Assembly: GCA_934098665.1 (NCBI GenBank)
Contig: CAKOOO010000018.1
Location: 1-15,879, forward strand
From: an uncultured Bacilli bacterium
GTDB lineage: Bacteria > Bacillota_I > Bacilli_A > RF39 > UBA660
DNA length: 15,879 bases
Reading direction: 5' to 3'
Made by a program: the position numbers and the translations under genes. Below the pieces are notes generated by a model. That model had not been told where the DNA came from, searched no databases, and worked only from the letters and a program-made list of their open reading frames with translations. Of the stretch, positions 1 to 5,612 are shown in pieces; within the stretch, counting starts at the first letter, position 1, and each line of letters opens with the position of its first letter.

Positions 1-299
1 GCATCAACTACCAAAATAGCTCCCTCACAAGCTGCTAAACTTCTTGAAACTTCATAAGAAAAATCTACATGACCTGGGGTATCTATTAAATTTAAAGTAT
101 ATCCTTTATAATCAAGTGATACAGCATTAAGTTTAATTGTAATACCTCTTTCTTTTTCAAGTTCCATATTATCAAGAACTTGGGAAACATTAGCTCGATT
201 GTCAAACGTATTTGTAAGTTCTAAAAAACGATCTGCTAAAGTAGATTTACCATGGTCTATATGTGCAATAATCGAAAAATTTCTAATATTTGATTTCAT
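1..299 (-). CDS. lepA: Elongation factor 4 (LepA), N-terminal part, cut by window edge
   Basis: This is the first 99 codons of a translational GTPase; the rest lies left of the window. The P-loop AHIDHGKST is at residues 12-20, the switch I region ERGITIK at about 50-56, and the G3 motif DTPGH at 73-77. The opening NIRNFSIIAHIDHGKS is the LepA signature and separates it from EF-G, TypA and PrfC. LepA (EF4) is a ribosome-associated GTPase acting on elongating or initiating ribosomes. The ATG at 299-297 has the ribosome-binding site GGTGAT three bases upstream and a perfect TATAAT 16 bases upstream. spoIIP followed by lepA is a known Bacillota gene order; here a small membrane protein gene lies between them. 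Identity is clear from sequence; function is by family. Confidence 0.95.
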   Translation of the reverse strand, partial: MKSNIRNFSIIAHIDHGKSTLADRFLELTNTFDNRANVSQVLDNMELEKERGITIKLNAVSLDYKGYTLNLIDTPGHVDFSYEVSRSLAACEGAILVVD

Positions 300-315
300 T
301 TAATCACCAAATATT

Positions 316-321
316 ATTATA
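316..321 (-). promoter_or_regulatory. Candidate -10 box for lepA
   Basis: A perfect TATAAT on the minus strand ends 16 bases before the lepA ATG. The order is TATAAT, 7 bases, GGTGAT, 3 bases, ATG, so the predicted start is at or beside the Shine-Dalgarno. No good -35 is visible (best TTTATT at 17 bases). The matching geometry at other genes in the window raises confidence. Confidence 0.5.
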
Positions 322-328
322 CAAGAAG

Positions 329-649
329 TTAAGAAATAAATAAAGCCTTTATAAATTGCCAAATATTTTTAGATTTATTATTTACAAGAAAGCCTAATTT
401 ATTTGATATTTTATTTGCCGATTTCGTAAAAACATTTGAATAATCTTTTTCTTTAGGTAAATAAGAAGTAACATCAATATTTTTACCTTCCTTTATATCT
501 TTTTCAAAATCCTTAATTTTTTTTTGAGTTAAAATAGTTTTATCTCTTACGCTTTTATCATAAAAACCCGTTTCATTTGCTATAAATAAACCTAAATATA
601 TTAGAAATAAAATTAAAAGTAATGTAAAAAATGGATTTTTCTTTTTCAT
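329..649 (-). CDS. Small single-pass membrane protein, unknown function
   Basis: A 106-residue protein I do not recognise. Three lysines at residues 2-4 precede one hydrophobic segment (about 7-24), followed by a lysine-rich region of about 80 residues that is presumably extracytoplasmic. No signal-peptidase or lipobox site is obvious and there are no cysteines. The ATG overlaps the spoIIP stop by 4 bases (ATGA), with AGGAAGA just upstream, so the two genes are almost certainly co-transcribed and translationally coupled. The coupling suggests a role with SpoIIP at the septum or forespore membrane, but that is inference from position only. Confidence 0.75.
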   Translation of the reverse strand: MKKKNPFFTLLLILFLIYLGLFIANETGFYDKSVRDKTILTQKKIKDFEKDIKEGKNIDVTSYLPKEKDYSNVFTKSANKISNKLGFLVNNKSKNIWQFIKALFIS

Positions 650-1494
650 AAGTCATCTTCCTTTATATACTCACTTAAAATATCTGCGAAAACTTTTAAA
701 GTATTATTTACTTCAATAATATTATTATACTGACCTCCAATTTCCACTAAAAACAAATTTTTATCAAAGTCTTCATTGTAAACTCCATTTACATATTTTC
801 CTTTTTTTCTACTAACACCTCTTGTAAGCGATGGGTATTTTTCTTTTATTTTATTATTTAAGGCATTAATTATTTTTTCATTATCATGATAATTTTCATG
901 TTCTAAACCAAGAATAAAAAGTATTCTCGCATAAGATACATTATTTATTTTAACCGTTGATAAATCATAATTAAGTGAATCTCTATGTAAATCAATAAAA
1001 TATTTTAATGTTGGATATTTTACTTTAGCATTTTCTAAAAGTTTTCTACTTGCAATATAGCTATATGAATATGATAAATTATTTTCTTTTAAAACATCAC
1101 TTACTTTACCATCTTCAACTACAGCAATAATATCACTTTTTTCTAAATATTCTTTTAAAATATAACTTGCAAAAAAAACATCATAATCTATATTATATGG
1201 ATTATTTTTACTTGTTTGATATTTCTCTGTCTGATGAGAATTATAAATATATACAGTTGGTGATCTTGCACCATTATGAATATTTTCTTCAGTTTTTATA
1301 ACAACTGAAGAATTTGTAATTTTTTTTATTTTTCCTAAATAATTATAAGTAATGTATCCAAGTTTTTTATCAGTTAATTTAAAATTTTTTTTTATTAATT
1401 TAACAATAAAAATAGCAATAATTATTTCAATTAAAAATATAATGATTTTTCTTTGAAGTTTTTTCTTTTTACTAACACTTTTAAACCTTGCCAT
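646..1494 (-). CDS. spoIIP: Stage II sporulation protein P, peptidoglycan amidase/endopeptidase
   Basis: SpoIIP is the membrane-anchored enzyme that, with SpoIID and SpoIIM, degrades septal peptidoglycan during engulfment. A basic N-terminus leads into a transmembrane helix at about residues 17-35 (numbered from the chosen start). The SpoIIP-family signature VYIYNSHQTEKY follows at about 81-92. Further conserved elements are FIDLHRDS (about 166-173), LGLEHENY with its own His/Glu, and the late VEIGGQYN (about 250-257). The histidines and glutamates fit the zinc-binding and catalytic set of this amidase family. I start at the internal ATG at 1494 because AGGTGAT lies four bases before it; the upstream ATG at 1512 has no properly spaced ribosome-binding site. 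At 282 residues it is shorter than B. subtilis SpoIIP. The neighbour lepA supports the call. Confidence 0.85.
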   Translation of the reverse strand: MARFKSVSKKKKLQRKIIIFLIEIIIAIFIVKLIKKNFKLTDKKLGYITYNYLGKIKKITNSSVVIKTEENIHNGARSPTVYIYNSHQTEKYQTSKNNPYNIDYDVFFASYILKEYLEKSDIIAVVEDGKVSDVLKENNLSYSYSYIASRKLLENAKVKYPTLKYFIDLHRDSLNYDLSTVKINNVSYARILFILGLEHENYHDNEKIINALNNKIKEKYPSLTRGVSRKKGKYVNGVYNEDFDKNLFLVEIGGQYNNIIEVNNTLKVFADILSEYIKEDDL

Positions 1495-1552
1495 ACTATC
1501 ACCTAAAAACATCCTAACAAAAAATTAATAAAATATTTGTCGAAAAAAGTTT

Positions 1553-2317
1553 TTAATTATTATTTTCACTAATTAGCTTACTTAAACCCATTACTTTAAG
1601 ATTTTTAAAATTTATAGTAACAAGTAATAATTTATAATTTTCTAAAGTTAAATCATCACATATATAAATAATATCTCCACTTGAAATTTCATCTTTATTT
1701 ACTATAGAAATATTATTTAAAATAAAACTTGGTTTAACAAGATAGTTATTTTTATAATTATCAAGTTTACTATCTATAATATATATTTTTGTATTTTTAT
1801 TATATTTATTTAATGTTTCATCTAAAACTTTAATATTGTCATAATCAACATTTATTTGATCATTTATTTTTTTATAATCAAATGTTTTATTTGTTACAAG
1901 CAGTGTTATATCTAAATTTTTCGAGTAATTAATAGCATCCTTATTATCCTTAATTAAAATACTTACCGCATTTTTAAGTGGACTTGCTGATTTTATAATT
2001 AATTCTTTATTATTTTCTAAACTTACACTTGGAAAATCTTCTTTAAAAATTAGTTTATTTTTTATAAAAGTATTATACTTTTTCATATTATAATAACTTT
2101 CTATTTCATTTACTTTTTTACCATTTATACCTGGAATTATATAATCATCTGAAATAATTGCATCAACAGAGTTAGTTTCATATTTTACCTTTTCTTTTTT
2201 TATTTGCTTCATTAACTTACTTTTATTTATAACCATTTTTGAAATCTTATCAGCATAATAAAAGCTTGATATGATTAGTAATAAAATTAAAATAAAACTT
2301 ATAAATTTTTTCATCAT
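1553..2317 (-). CDS. Membrane-anchored polysaccharide-deacetylase-like protein without catalytic residues
   Basis: A 254-residue protein with an N-terminal membrane helix (about 5-22). Residues about 44-125 (KYETNSVDAII..., IIPGINGKKVNEIESYYNMKK, then PSVSLENN) match, from memory, the region before the NodB domain in some Bacillota polysaccharide deacetylases. The remainder follows the deacetylase outline: DITLLVTNKTF where active enzymes have a (K)ATFF segment, and ISSGDIIYICDD...VMGLSKLIS where they have PGSIILLHD...fvtlseLl. The catalytic features are missing: no TFDD aspartate pair, no HxxxH metal site, and the late histidine of LHD appears as cysteine. I therefore infer a pseudoenzyme, perhaps a glycan-binding protein of the envelope or spore septum. 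It has a double ATG and no clear ribosome-binding site. The relationship is remote and rests on motif order, not alignment. Confidence 0.55.
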   Translation of the reverse strand: MMKKFISFILILLLIISSFYYADKISKMVINKSKLMKQIKKEKVKYETNSVDAIISDDYIIPGINGKKVNEIESYYNMKKYNTFIKNKLIFKEDFPSVSLENNKELIIKSASPLKNAVSILIKDNKDAINYSKNLDITLLVTNKTFDYKKINDQINVDYDNIKVLDETLNKYNKNTKIYIIDSKLDNYKNNYLVKPSFILNNISIVNKDEISSGDIIYICDDLTLENYKLLLVTINFKNLKVMGLSKLISENNN

Positions 2318-2330
2318 TAAATATATATGA

Positions 2331-2356
2331 AAAAAACTGAAAAAAATTTCAGTTTA
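2331..2356 (-). terminator. Intrinsic terminator of the Xre regulator gene
   Basis: AAACTGAAA and TTTCAGTTT (2334-2342 and 2347-2355) form a 9-bp stem with a 4-base loop, followed on the minus strand by more T residues. It begins within the TAA stop codon of the upstream regulator gene. The stem is AT-rich, so stability is modest. Confidence 0.55.
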
Positions 2357-2707
2357 CATTTTATTTTTAATAGCTCTAATACTTTCTCTAGGATCACTTA
2401 AAAGTCTTTCTTGTAATATTTTATCTTTACGAAGTTCATTAATGAAAGCCATCTCTTCATTTGTTAAAATTTCATAATGAATATTTTCCTCATCTGCTAT
2501 TTCTACGAATGTGTCTGCCCCTAAAAGATAATCACTACTTACACCTAAAGCATACATTATTTCAATTAAAGTTTCTATTTTAGGATTACGTTTTTCATTT
2601 TCATATAAACTAATAGCAGCTTTTGTAACACCTATCATATTGCCTAATTGTTCAGCACTCATATTATGTGCTTTTCGAGCTTCTCTTAATCTTTTACCGA
2701 TTAACAT
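2354..2707 (-). CDS. Xre-family (Cro/CI-type) transcriptional regulator
   Basis: A 117-residue DNA-binding protein. Residues 3-63 form a typical HTH_3 domain: IGKRLREARKAHNMSAEQLG, then VTKAAISLYENEKRNPKIETLIEIMYALGVSSDYLLG, with the recognition helix around TKAAISLYENE. The 50-residue acidic/helical C-terminal part has no recognised effector domain. I prefer the ATG at 2707 to the GTG at 2719: GGTGA lies eight bases upstream of the ATG, and family members usually begin just before the IGxRLRExR motif. A weak -10 candidate (TATACT at 2739-2734 on the minus strand) precedes it. The gene is bracketed by terminators, so it appears to be its own transcription unit. Its target is unknown; self-regulation or control of the neighbouring ssb is possible but untested. 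Confidence 0.9.
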   Translation of the reverse strand: MLIGKRLREARKAHNMSAEQLGNMIGVTKAAISLYENEKRNPKIETLIEIMYALGVSSDYLLGADTFVEIADEENIHYEILTNEEMAFINELRKDKILQERLLSDPRESIRAIKNKM

Positions 2708-2819
2708 ATCAAACTTCACCGCCTAACGGCTTTAGTATAAGTCATGAAAAAGTGTTTTTGTTTTAAGTTAACCATATGTATTCTTATATGTAAAATTTTT
2801 CAAAAAGTTTACGTAAAGC

Positions 2820-2849
2820 AAAAAAGAAAGTTTTAAGTAACTTTCTTTT
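2820..2849 (-). terminator. Intrinsic terminator overlapping the 3' end of ssb
   Basis: An 11-bp perfect inverted repeat, AAAAGAAAGTT/AACTTTCTTTT (2822-2832 and 2839-2849), has a 6-base loop that contains the ssb TAA stop codon. The minus-strand product ends in a T run. The upstream arm encodes the last lysine-rich residues of SSB. A T-rich stretch on the other side could let it act on the plus strand too, but no plus-strand gene ends here. Confidence 0.7.
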
Positions 2850-3225
2850 CTTTTTTATTTGACTTTTCTTTTTCTAAAGGTTCTGCTTTTTTATTATCAT
2901 TATTTTTATGACCTGATGATAAAAAGGTAACTCTTTCCGCTATAACTTCTGTTACGTAAACTTTTTGATTATCTTTATTTTCATAACTACTTGTCTGAAG
3001 ACGACCTTTAATTCCTATAACATCGCCAACTTTACAATATTCAGTTGTAGCTCCTGCTATACTATTCCATAAAACGCATCTTATAAAGTCAGATTCATAA
3101 AGGCCATCTTGATTTTTATAATTACGATTTATAGCAAGAGTAATTTTAGTAACATTTCTACCATTTTCGGTAACAGTTATTTCGGGATCACTTGTAAGTC
3201 TACCTACTAAAACAACGGTGTTCAT
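2833..3225 (-). CDS. ssb: Single-stranded DNA-binding protein, lacking the acidic C-terminal tip
   Basis: An OB-fold SSB of 130 residues. It opens MNTVVLVGRLTSDPEI, continues with TLAINRNYKNQDG, then DFIRCVLWNSIAGATTEYCKVGDVIGIKGRLQTSSYENKDNQKVYVTEVIAERVTFL, all canonical bacterial SSB elements. SSB tetramers coat single-stranded DNA in replication, repair and recombination. The tail after residue 105 is short, lysine-rich and ends KKEKKVT instead of the usual acidic DDDIPF-like tip that docks partner proteins. It is also outside the common rpsF-ssb-rpsR arrangement. Both facts suggest an accessory paralogue similar in idea to SsbB of transformable Bacillota. The start has a near-perfect ribosome-binding site, AAAGGAGG, five bases upstream of the ATG. 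It is flanked by terminators and appears monocistronic. Confidence 0.9.
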   Translation of the reverse strand: MNTVVLVGRLTSDPEITVTENGRNVTKITLAINRNYKNQDGLYESDFIRCVLWNSIAGATTEYCKVGDVIGIKGRLQTSSYENKDNQKVYVTEVIAERVTFLSSGHKNNDNKKAEPLEKEKSNKKEKKVT

Positions 3226-3245
3226 ATTATCCTCCTTTCATCAAA

Positions 3246-3274
3246 AATTTATCAAACTAAAAAAAATTTTGCAA
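3246..3274 (-). promoter_or_regulatory. Candidate ssb promoter overlapping the sufB terminator
   Basis: On the minus strand TTGCAA (3274-3269) is followed after exactly 17 bases by TAAATT (3251-3246). Seven bases then lead to AAAGGAGG and the ssb ATG. The -35 box lies in the downstream arm of the hairpin at 3267-3283. Both boxes match consensus at four positions, so this is tentative. Confidence 0.4.
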
Positions 3275-3283
3275 AAAGCAAAA
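3259..3283 (-). terminator. Intrinsic terminator between sufB and ssb
   Basis: On the minus strand TTTTGC, a five-base loop and GCAAAA (3267-3272 and 3278-3283) are followed by eight consecutive T residues (3266-3259). The stem is only six pairs but the T tract is strong. It lies about 130 bases after the sufB stop and 33 bases before the ssb start codon, so it most simply ends sufB transcripts. An attenuator role for ssb cannot be excluded. Confidence 0.6.
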
Positions 3284-3291
3284 CTATCATG

Positions 3292-3335
3292 TTTATATAA
3301 ATAAATAGATTAATTTATATAACTAAATAAATCAA
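3292..3335. repeat. Tandem imperfect 22-bp direct repeat
   Basis: Two head-to-tail 22-base units (3292-3313 and 3314-3335) are identical at 19 of 22 positions, differing at unit positions 10, 17 and 20. They are composed almost only of A and T and are followed by the perfect 10-bp palindrome TGTATATACA at 3338-3347. They lie in the sufB-ssb gap. They could be binding sites spaced two helical turns apart, or a low-complexity duplication. Confidence 0.5.
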
Positions 3336-3413
3336 AATGTATATACAAATTTATCTATTTATTAAACAAAACAGTGTTTTTTACAAAATTTTAACTTTAC
3401 ACAAATTTTACGT

Positions 3414-4703
3414 TTATTCTTTTATTAAGCGGTTTAATTCAACAGCATATTCCATAGGTAAACTTTTTTTAAAGTCTGACATAAATCCTAAAACATATAA
3501 ATCCTTTGCACTATCTTCACTAATTCCTAAACTCATTAAATAATTTAACTTTTCTTCATTAATTTTTGAGATAGTAGCTTCATGTTCTAAAGTACTTTCA
3601 TTATTTAAAACTATATTTTTAGGATATGTATTTGAACTTGATTTATCATCTAAAATAATGTTATCACATTTAATTATTGCATTTGAACCTACTGCTGAAC
3701 TACTTATTTTAACAGTTCCCCTATAATCACTTATTCCTCCACATGAGGAAATTGATTTACTTATTATAGTACTTTTTGTATTTTTACCTAAATGAATCAT
3801 TTTTGCACCAGCATCTAAATGTTGACCTTCTTTAGCATAGGCAATACTTATTGAACTTGCACTACTATTATCACCTTTTAAAATACATGATGGATATTTC
3901 ATAGTAACACCACTTCCAATGTTACCATCTACCCATTGCATAAATCCACCTTCTTCGATAATGCATCTTTTAGTAACAAGATTATATACATCTTTGCTCC
4001 AATTTTGAATTGTCGAATATTTACATTTACTATTTTTACCAACATAAATTTCCACAACACCGGCATGAAGTGATGTTGCTGAATAATTTTTTGCAGTACA
4101 ACCTTCAATATAATGAAGTGATGAGTCATGATCAACAATTATTATAGTCCTTTCAAACTGACCCAAATTTTTAGTATCAATTCGAAAGTAACTTTGAAGT
4201 GGTCTATCTACATTTGTATATGGTGGGATATAAATAAATGAGCCTCCACTCCATAATGCACTATTCAAAGCAGTATATTTATTTTCATCATATTTAACTA
4301 AATTATTAAAATATTTTTCAAAAATTTCTGGATATTTTTTTAAGGCTTCATCAGTGGATAAAAATATTATACCATTACTTTCCTCCATTTTATGATAAAC
4401 AACTTCACTTTCGTATTGATTAGAAACACCTTTTAAATATTTTTTTTCAGCATCTATAACCCCCAAATTATTAAATGTATCCTTTACATTTTTTGATACA
4501 TTTTCCCAAGAACAACTGGGAGGTGTGAAAAGGCCTTTATGATAAACTAAATTATTAAAATCAATATTTATTTTAGGACCAAAATTAGGATTATCAAGTT
4601 CTAAAAACTTTTTGTAAGCATTTAATCTAAACGCTTTCATCCATATAGGTTCTTTTTTATTATTAGATAAATTTATAATAAACTGTTCATTTAACTTTTC
4701 CAT
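3414..4703 (-). CDS. sufB: Fe-S cluster assembly scaffold protein SufB, standalone
   Basis: SufB is the scaffold subunit of the SUF iron-sulfur assembly complex (SufBCD). The 429-residue sequence shows family landmarks: ALWSGGSFIYIPPYTNVDRPLQSYFRI (about 149-175), LHYIEGCTA (196-204), LHAGVVEI, QNWSKDVYNLVTKR (233-246), QHLDAGAKMIHL and the C-terminal LEHEATISKI. Cys346 in KCDNIIL corresponds to the conserved cysteine (Cys405 in E. coli SufB) implicated in cluster assembly. I start at the ATG at 4703, which has AGAGGA upstream; a start at 4751 would add 16 residues unlike the family. It is somewhat shorter than the usual 460-470 residues. No sufC, sufD, sufS or sufU is nearby, which is unusual because Bacillota normally have a sufCDSUB operon. 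It looks monocistronic with a terminator at 3259-3283. Confidence 0.93.
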   Translation of the reverse strand: MEKLNEQFIINLSNNKKEPIWMKAFRLNAYKKFLELDNPNFGPKINIDFNNLVYHKGLFTPPSCSWENVSKNVKDTFNNLGVIDAEKKYLKGVSNQYESEVVYHKMEESNGIIFLSTDEALKKYPEIFEKYFNNLVKYDENKYTALNSALWSGGSFIYIPPYTNVDRPLQSYFRIDTKNLGQFERTIIIVDHDSSLHYIEGCTAKNYSATSLHAGVVEIYVGKNSKCKYSTIQNWSKDVYNLVTKRCIIEEGGFMQWVDGNIGSGVTMKYPSCILKGDNSSASSISIAYAKEGQHLDAGAKMIHLGKNTKSTIISKSISSCGGISDYRGTVKISSSAVGSNAIIKCDNIILDDKSSSNTYPKNIVLNNESTLEHEATISKINEEKLNYLMSLGISEDSAKDLYVLGFMSDFKKSLPMEYAVELNRLIKE

Positions 4704-4719
4704 TTTTTCCTCTTTCAAA

Positions 4720-4725
4720 ATTATA
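4720..4725 (-). promoter_or_regulatory. Candidate -10 box for sufB
   Basis: A perfect TATAAT on the minus strand lies 16 bases before the sufB ATG, with eight bases between it and the AGGAAA part of the ribosome-binding site. No convincing -35 is seen (TTTTTA at 17 bases). The distance matches that at lepA, ftsK, queA and the gene starting at 13613. Confidence 0.45.
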
Positions 4726-4751
4726 ATACAATAAAACATATCTAAAAACAA

Positions 4752-4780
4752 TTGAAAGTTTTAAAAAAATTTGATAAACT
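4752..4780 (+). promoter_or_regulatory. Candidate promoter for the tail-anchored protein gene
   Basis: TTGAAA (4752-4757), a 17-base spacer and TAAACT (4775-4780) precede the plus-strand gene at 4806. The region is shared with the divergent sufB promoter. The -10 box matches consensus at four of six positions, so the call is tentative. Confidence 0.4.
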
Positions 4781-4805
4781 TTAATTAGTATAGAAGGTAG
4801 GAGTT

Positions 4806-5291
4806 ATGGCAAAATACGATGAAGCTTATTTTGAAAATTTAACTAAAGAAGCAAATGTAATTTATAGATGCTTATATTTAAATGAAATAAATGACAATTT
4901 AAAGGAGGCTATTACTAGTTATTTAGATGTTTATTTTGATGCATATAGAAAATATTCTAACCTAGAACATAAGGATGAAAACTTAACCAAAATATTTAAT
5001 ATATTGTCTGGGCCAATTAACGAAGTGGATAATCCCTATAACTTAAGTTTAAATGATGGAGCTGATCATCCTGCAGTCACTCTAATTAAAGATAAACTTC
5101 AAAAATTTTATGATAGTATGAAAGAAAGCAGTCCTATGGCAAAAGGAAACTCAAGATCACTTACAAAAGATTTTATTTCTGGAATTAAATTATATAATGA
5201 TGAAAATGGGTTTACAAAAGCAATTATTATAATAGGTATAACTATTTTACTAGGACTTATTATTGCCTTTTTAACAATTTATCACAAATAA
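4806..5291 (+). CDS. Tail-anchored membrane protein of unknown function
   Basis: A 161-residue protein I do not recognise. There is no N-terminal signal; instead a single strongly hydrophobic helix sits at residues about 138-158 with only a few residues after it (TIYHK), the layout of a C-terminal tail anchor with a cytoplasmic body. The body is predicted mostly helical (1-60 and 90-130) and tyrosine/asparagine-rich, with a loop near PINEVDNPYNLSLNDGADHP (70-89). The start ATG has GGTAGGAG two bases upstream. It is divergent from sufB and convergent with the gene at 5301, so it is probably monocistronic. By topology it could be an adaptor recruiting a cytoplasmic partner to the membrane, but no function can be assigned. 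Confidence 0.8.
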   Translation: MAKYDEAYFENLTKEANVIYRCLYLNEINDNLKEAITSYLDVYFDAYRKYSNLEHKDENLTKIFNILSGPINEVDNPYNLSLNDGADHPAVTLIKDKLQKFYDSMKESSPMAKGNSRSLTKDFISGIKLYNDENGFTKAIIIIGITILLGLIIAFLTIYHK

Positions 5292-5316
5292 AAAACCTTG
5301 TTAATTTCTTACAAGG
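5290..5316 (-). terminator. Intrinsic terminator of the queA-tgt-pilin-like unit
   Basis: CCTTGT (5296-5301) and ACAAGG (5311-5316) form a stem with a nine-base loop. On the minus strand it is followed directly by TTTTTT. The TAA stop of the minus-strand gene lies at the loop/stem boundary. On the plus strand the T tract is poor, so help in ending the convergent gene at 4806 is uncertain. Confidence 0.65.
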
Positions 5317-5612
5317 CTCATTTTATCAAGTGATACTATAACATATGAAGAAGTAGAATATACTTCTTTTGTTTTTGGATCAATGATATCATCTACTAAA
5401 TAACCATTATCATAAAGCATTTGTAAAGTAACTTTTTTATCATTGCACTTTCCTTCGTAATAACATTTAAAAGCTTGTGAAGTTACCAATTTTTCATTAA
5501 CTAAATTAAGTTTTTGATTATTAATTGATATTATTTTATGTATTGTAGGAACACCAATAATAAAAAGAAGAGTTACAATTGTTACATATATTACTATTTT
5601 ATTTATATTCAT
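5301..5612 (-). CDS. Pilin-like single-pass membrane protein without a prepilin cleavage motif
   Basis: A 103-residue protein with an N-terminal hydrophobic helix (about 6-25, VIYVTIVTLLFIIGVPTI) and a small C-terminal domain. The pattern of helix, AFKCYYEGKCNDKKVTLQMLYDNGYLVDDIIDPKTKEVYSTSSYVIV resembles minor pilins/pseudopilins of Bacillota, where a short cysteine pair (C50 and C56 here) precedes a 'tLk.LyenGYL...DPktk..Y...SyV' element. The hallmark GFTLIE peptidase/methylation site is absent, so it may be a simple membrane protein derived from a pilin. I start at the ATG at 5612 with GGAGA six bases upstream; that site is inside the end of tgt, giving a 14-base overlap and probable coupling. 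Function unknown. Confidence 0.65.
   Translation of the reverse strand: MNINKIVIYVTIVTLLFIIGVPTIHKIISINNQKLNLVNEKLVTSQAFKCYYEGKCNDKKVTLQMLYDNGYLVDDIIDPKTKEVYSTSSYVIVSLDKMSLVRN

Noticed and set aside
2303..2330. CATATATAT resembling a sigma-E type -10 before the pseudo-deacetylase gene
   Set aside because: It ends only four bases from the ATG, which would make a leaderless message, and no matching -35 was found; AT-rich chance is more likely.
2774..2792. ATATGTA direct repeat (2774-2780 and 2786-2792) before the Xre gene as an operator
   Set aside because: Seven AT-rich bases repeated once are expected by chance in this composition; no symmetry typical of Xre operators.
2720..2832. Riboswitch or structured leader before the Xre gene
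   Set aside because: Only a three-pair GCC/GGC stem is visible; the rest is low-complexity A/T sequence.
3226..3413. Small RNA or tRNA gene in the longest gene-free gap
   Set aside because: No cloverleaf, no GC-rich stem and no T-loop motif; only the terminator, repeat and palindrome described above.
3337..3543. Plus-strand open frame of 68 codons
   Set aside because: It runs antisense into the conserved 3' end of sufB, has no ribosome-binding site and has low-complexity composition.
3929..4138. Minus-strand open frame of 69 codons
   Set aside because: It lies in another frame wholly inside the well-supported sufB sequence.
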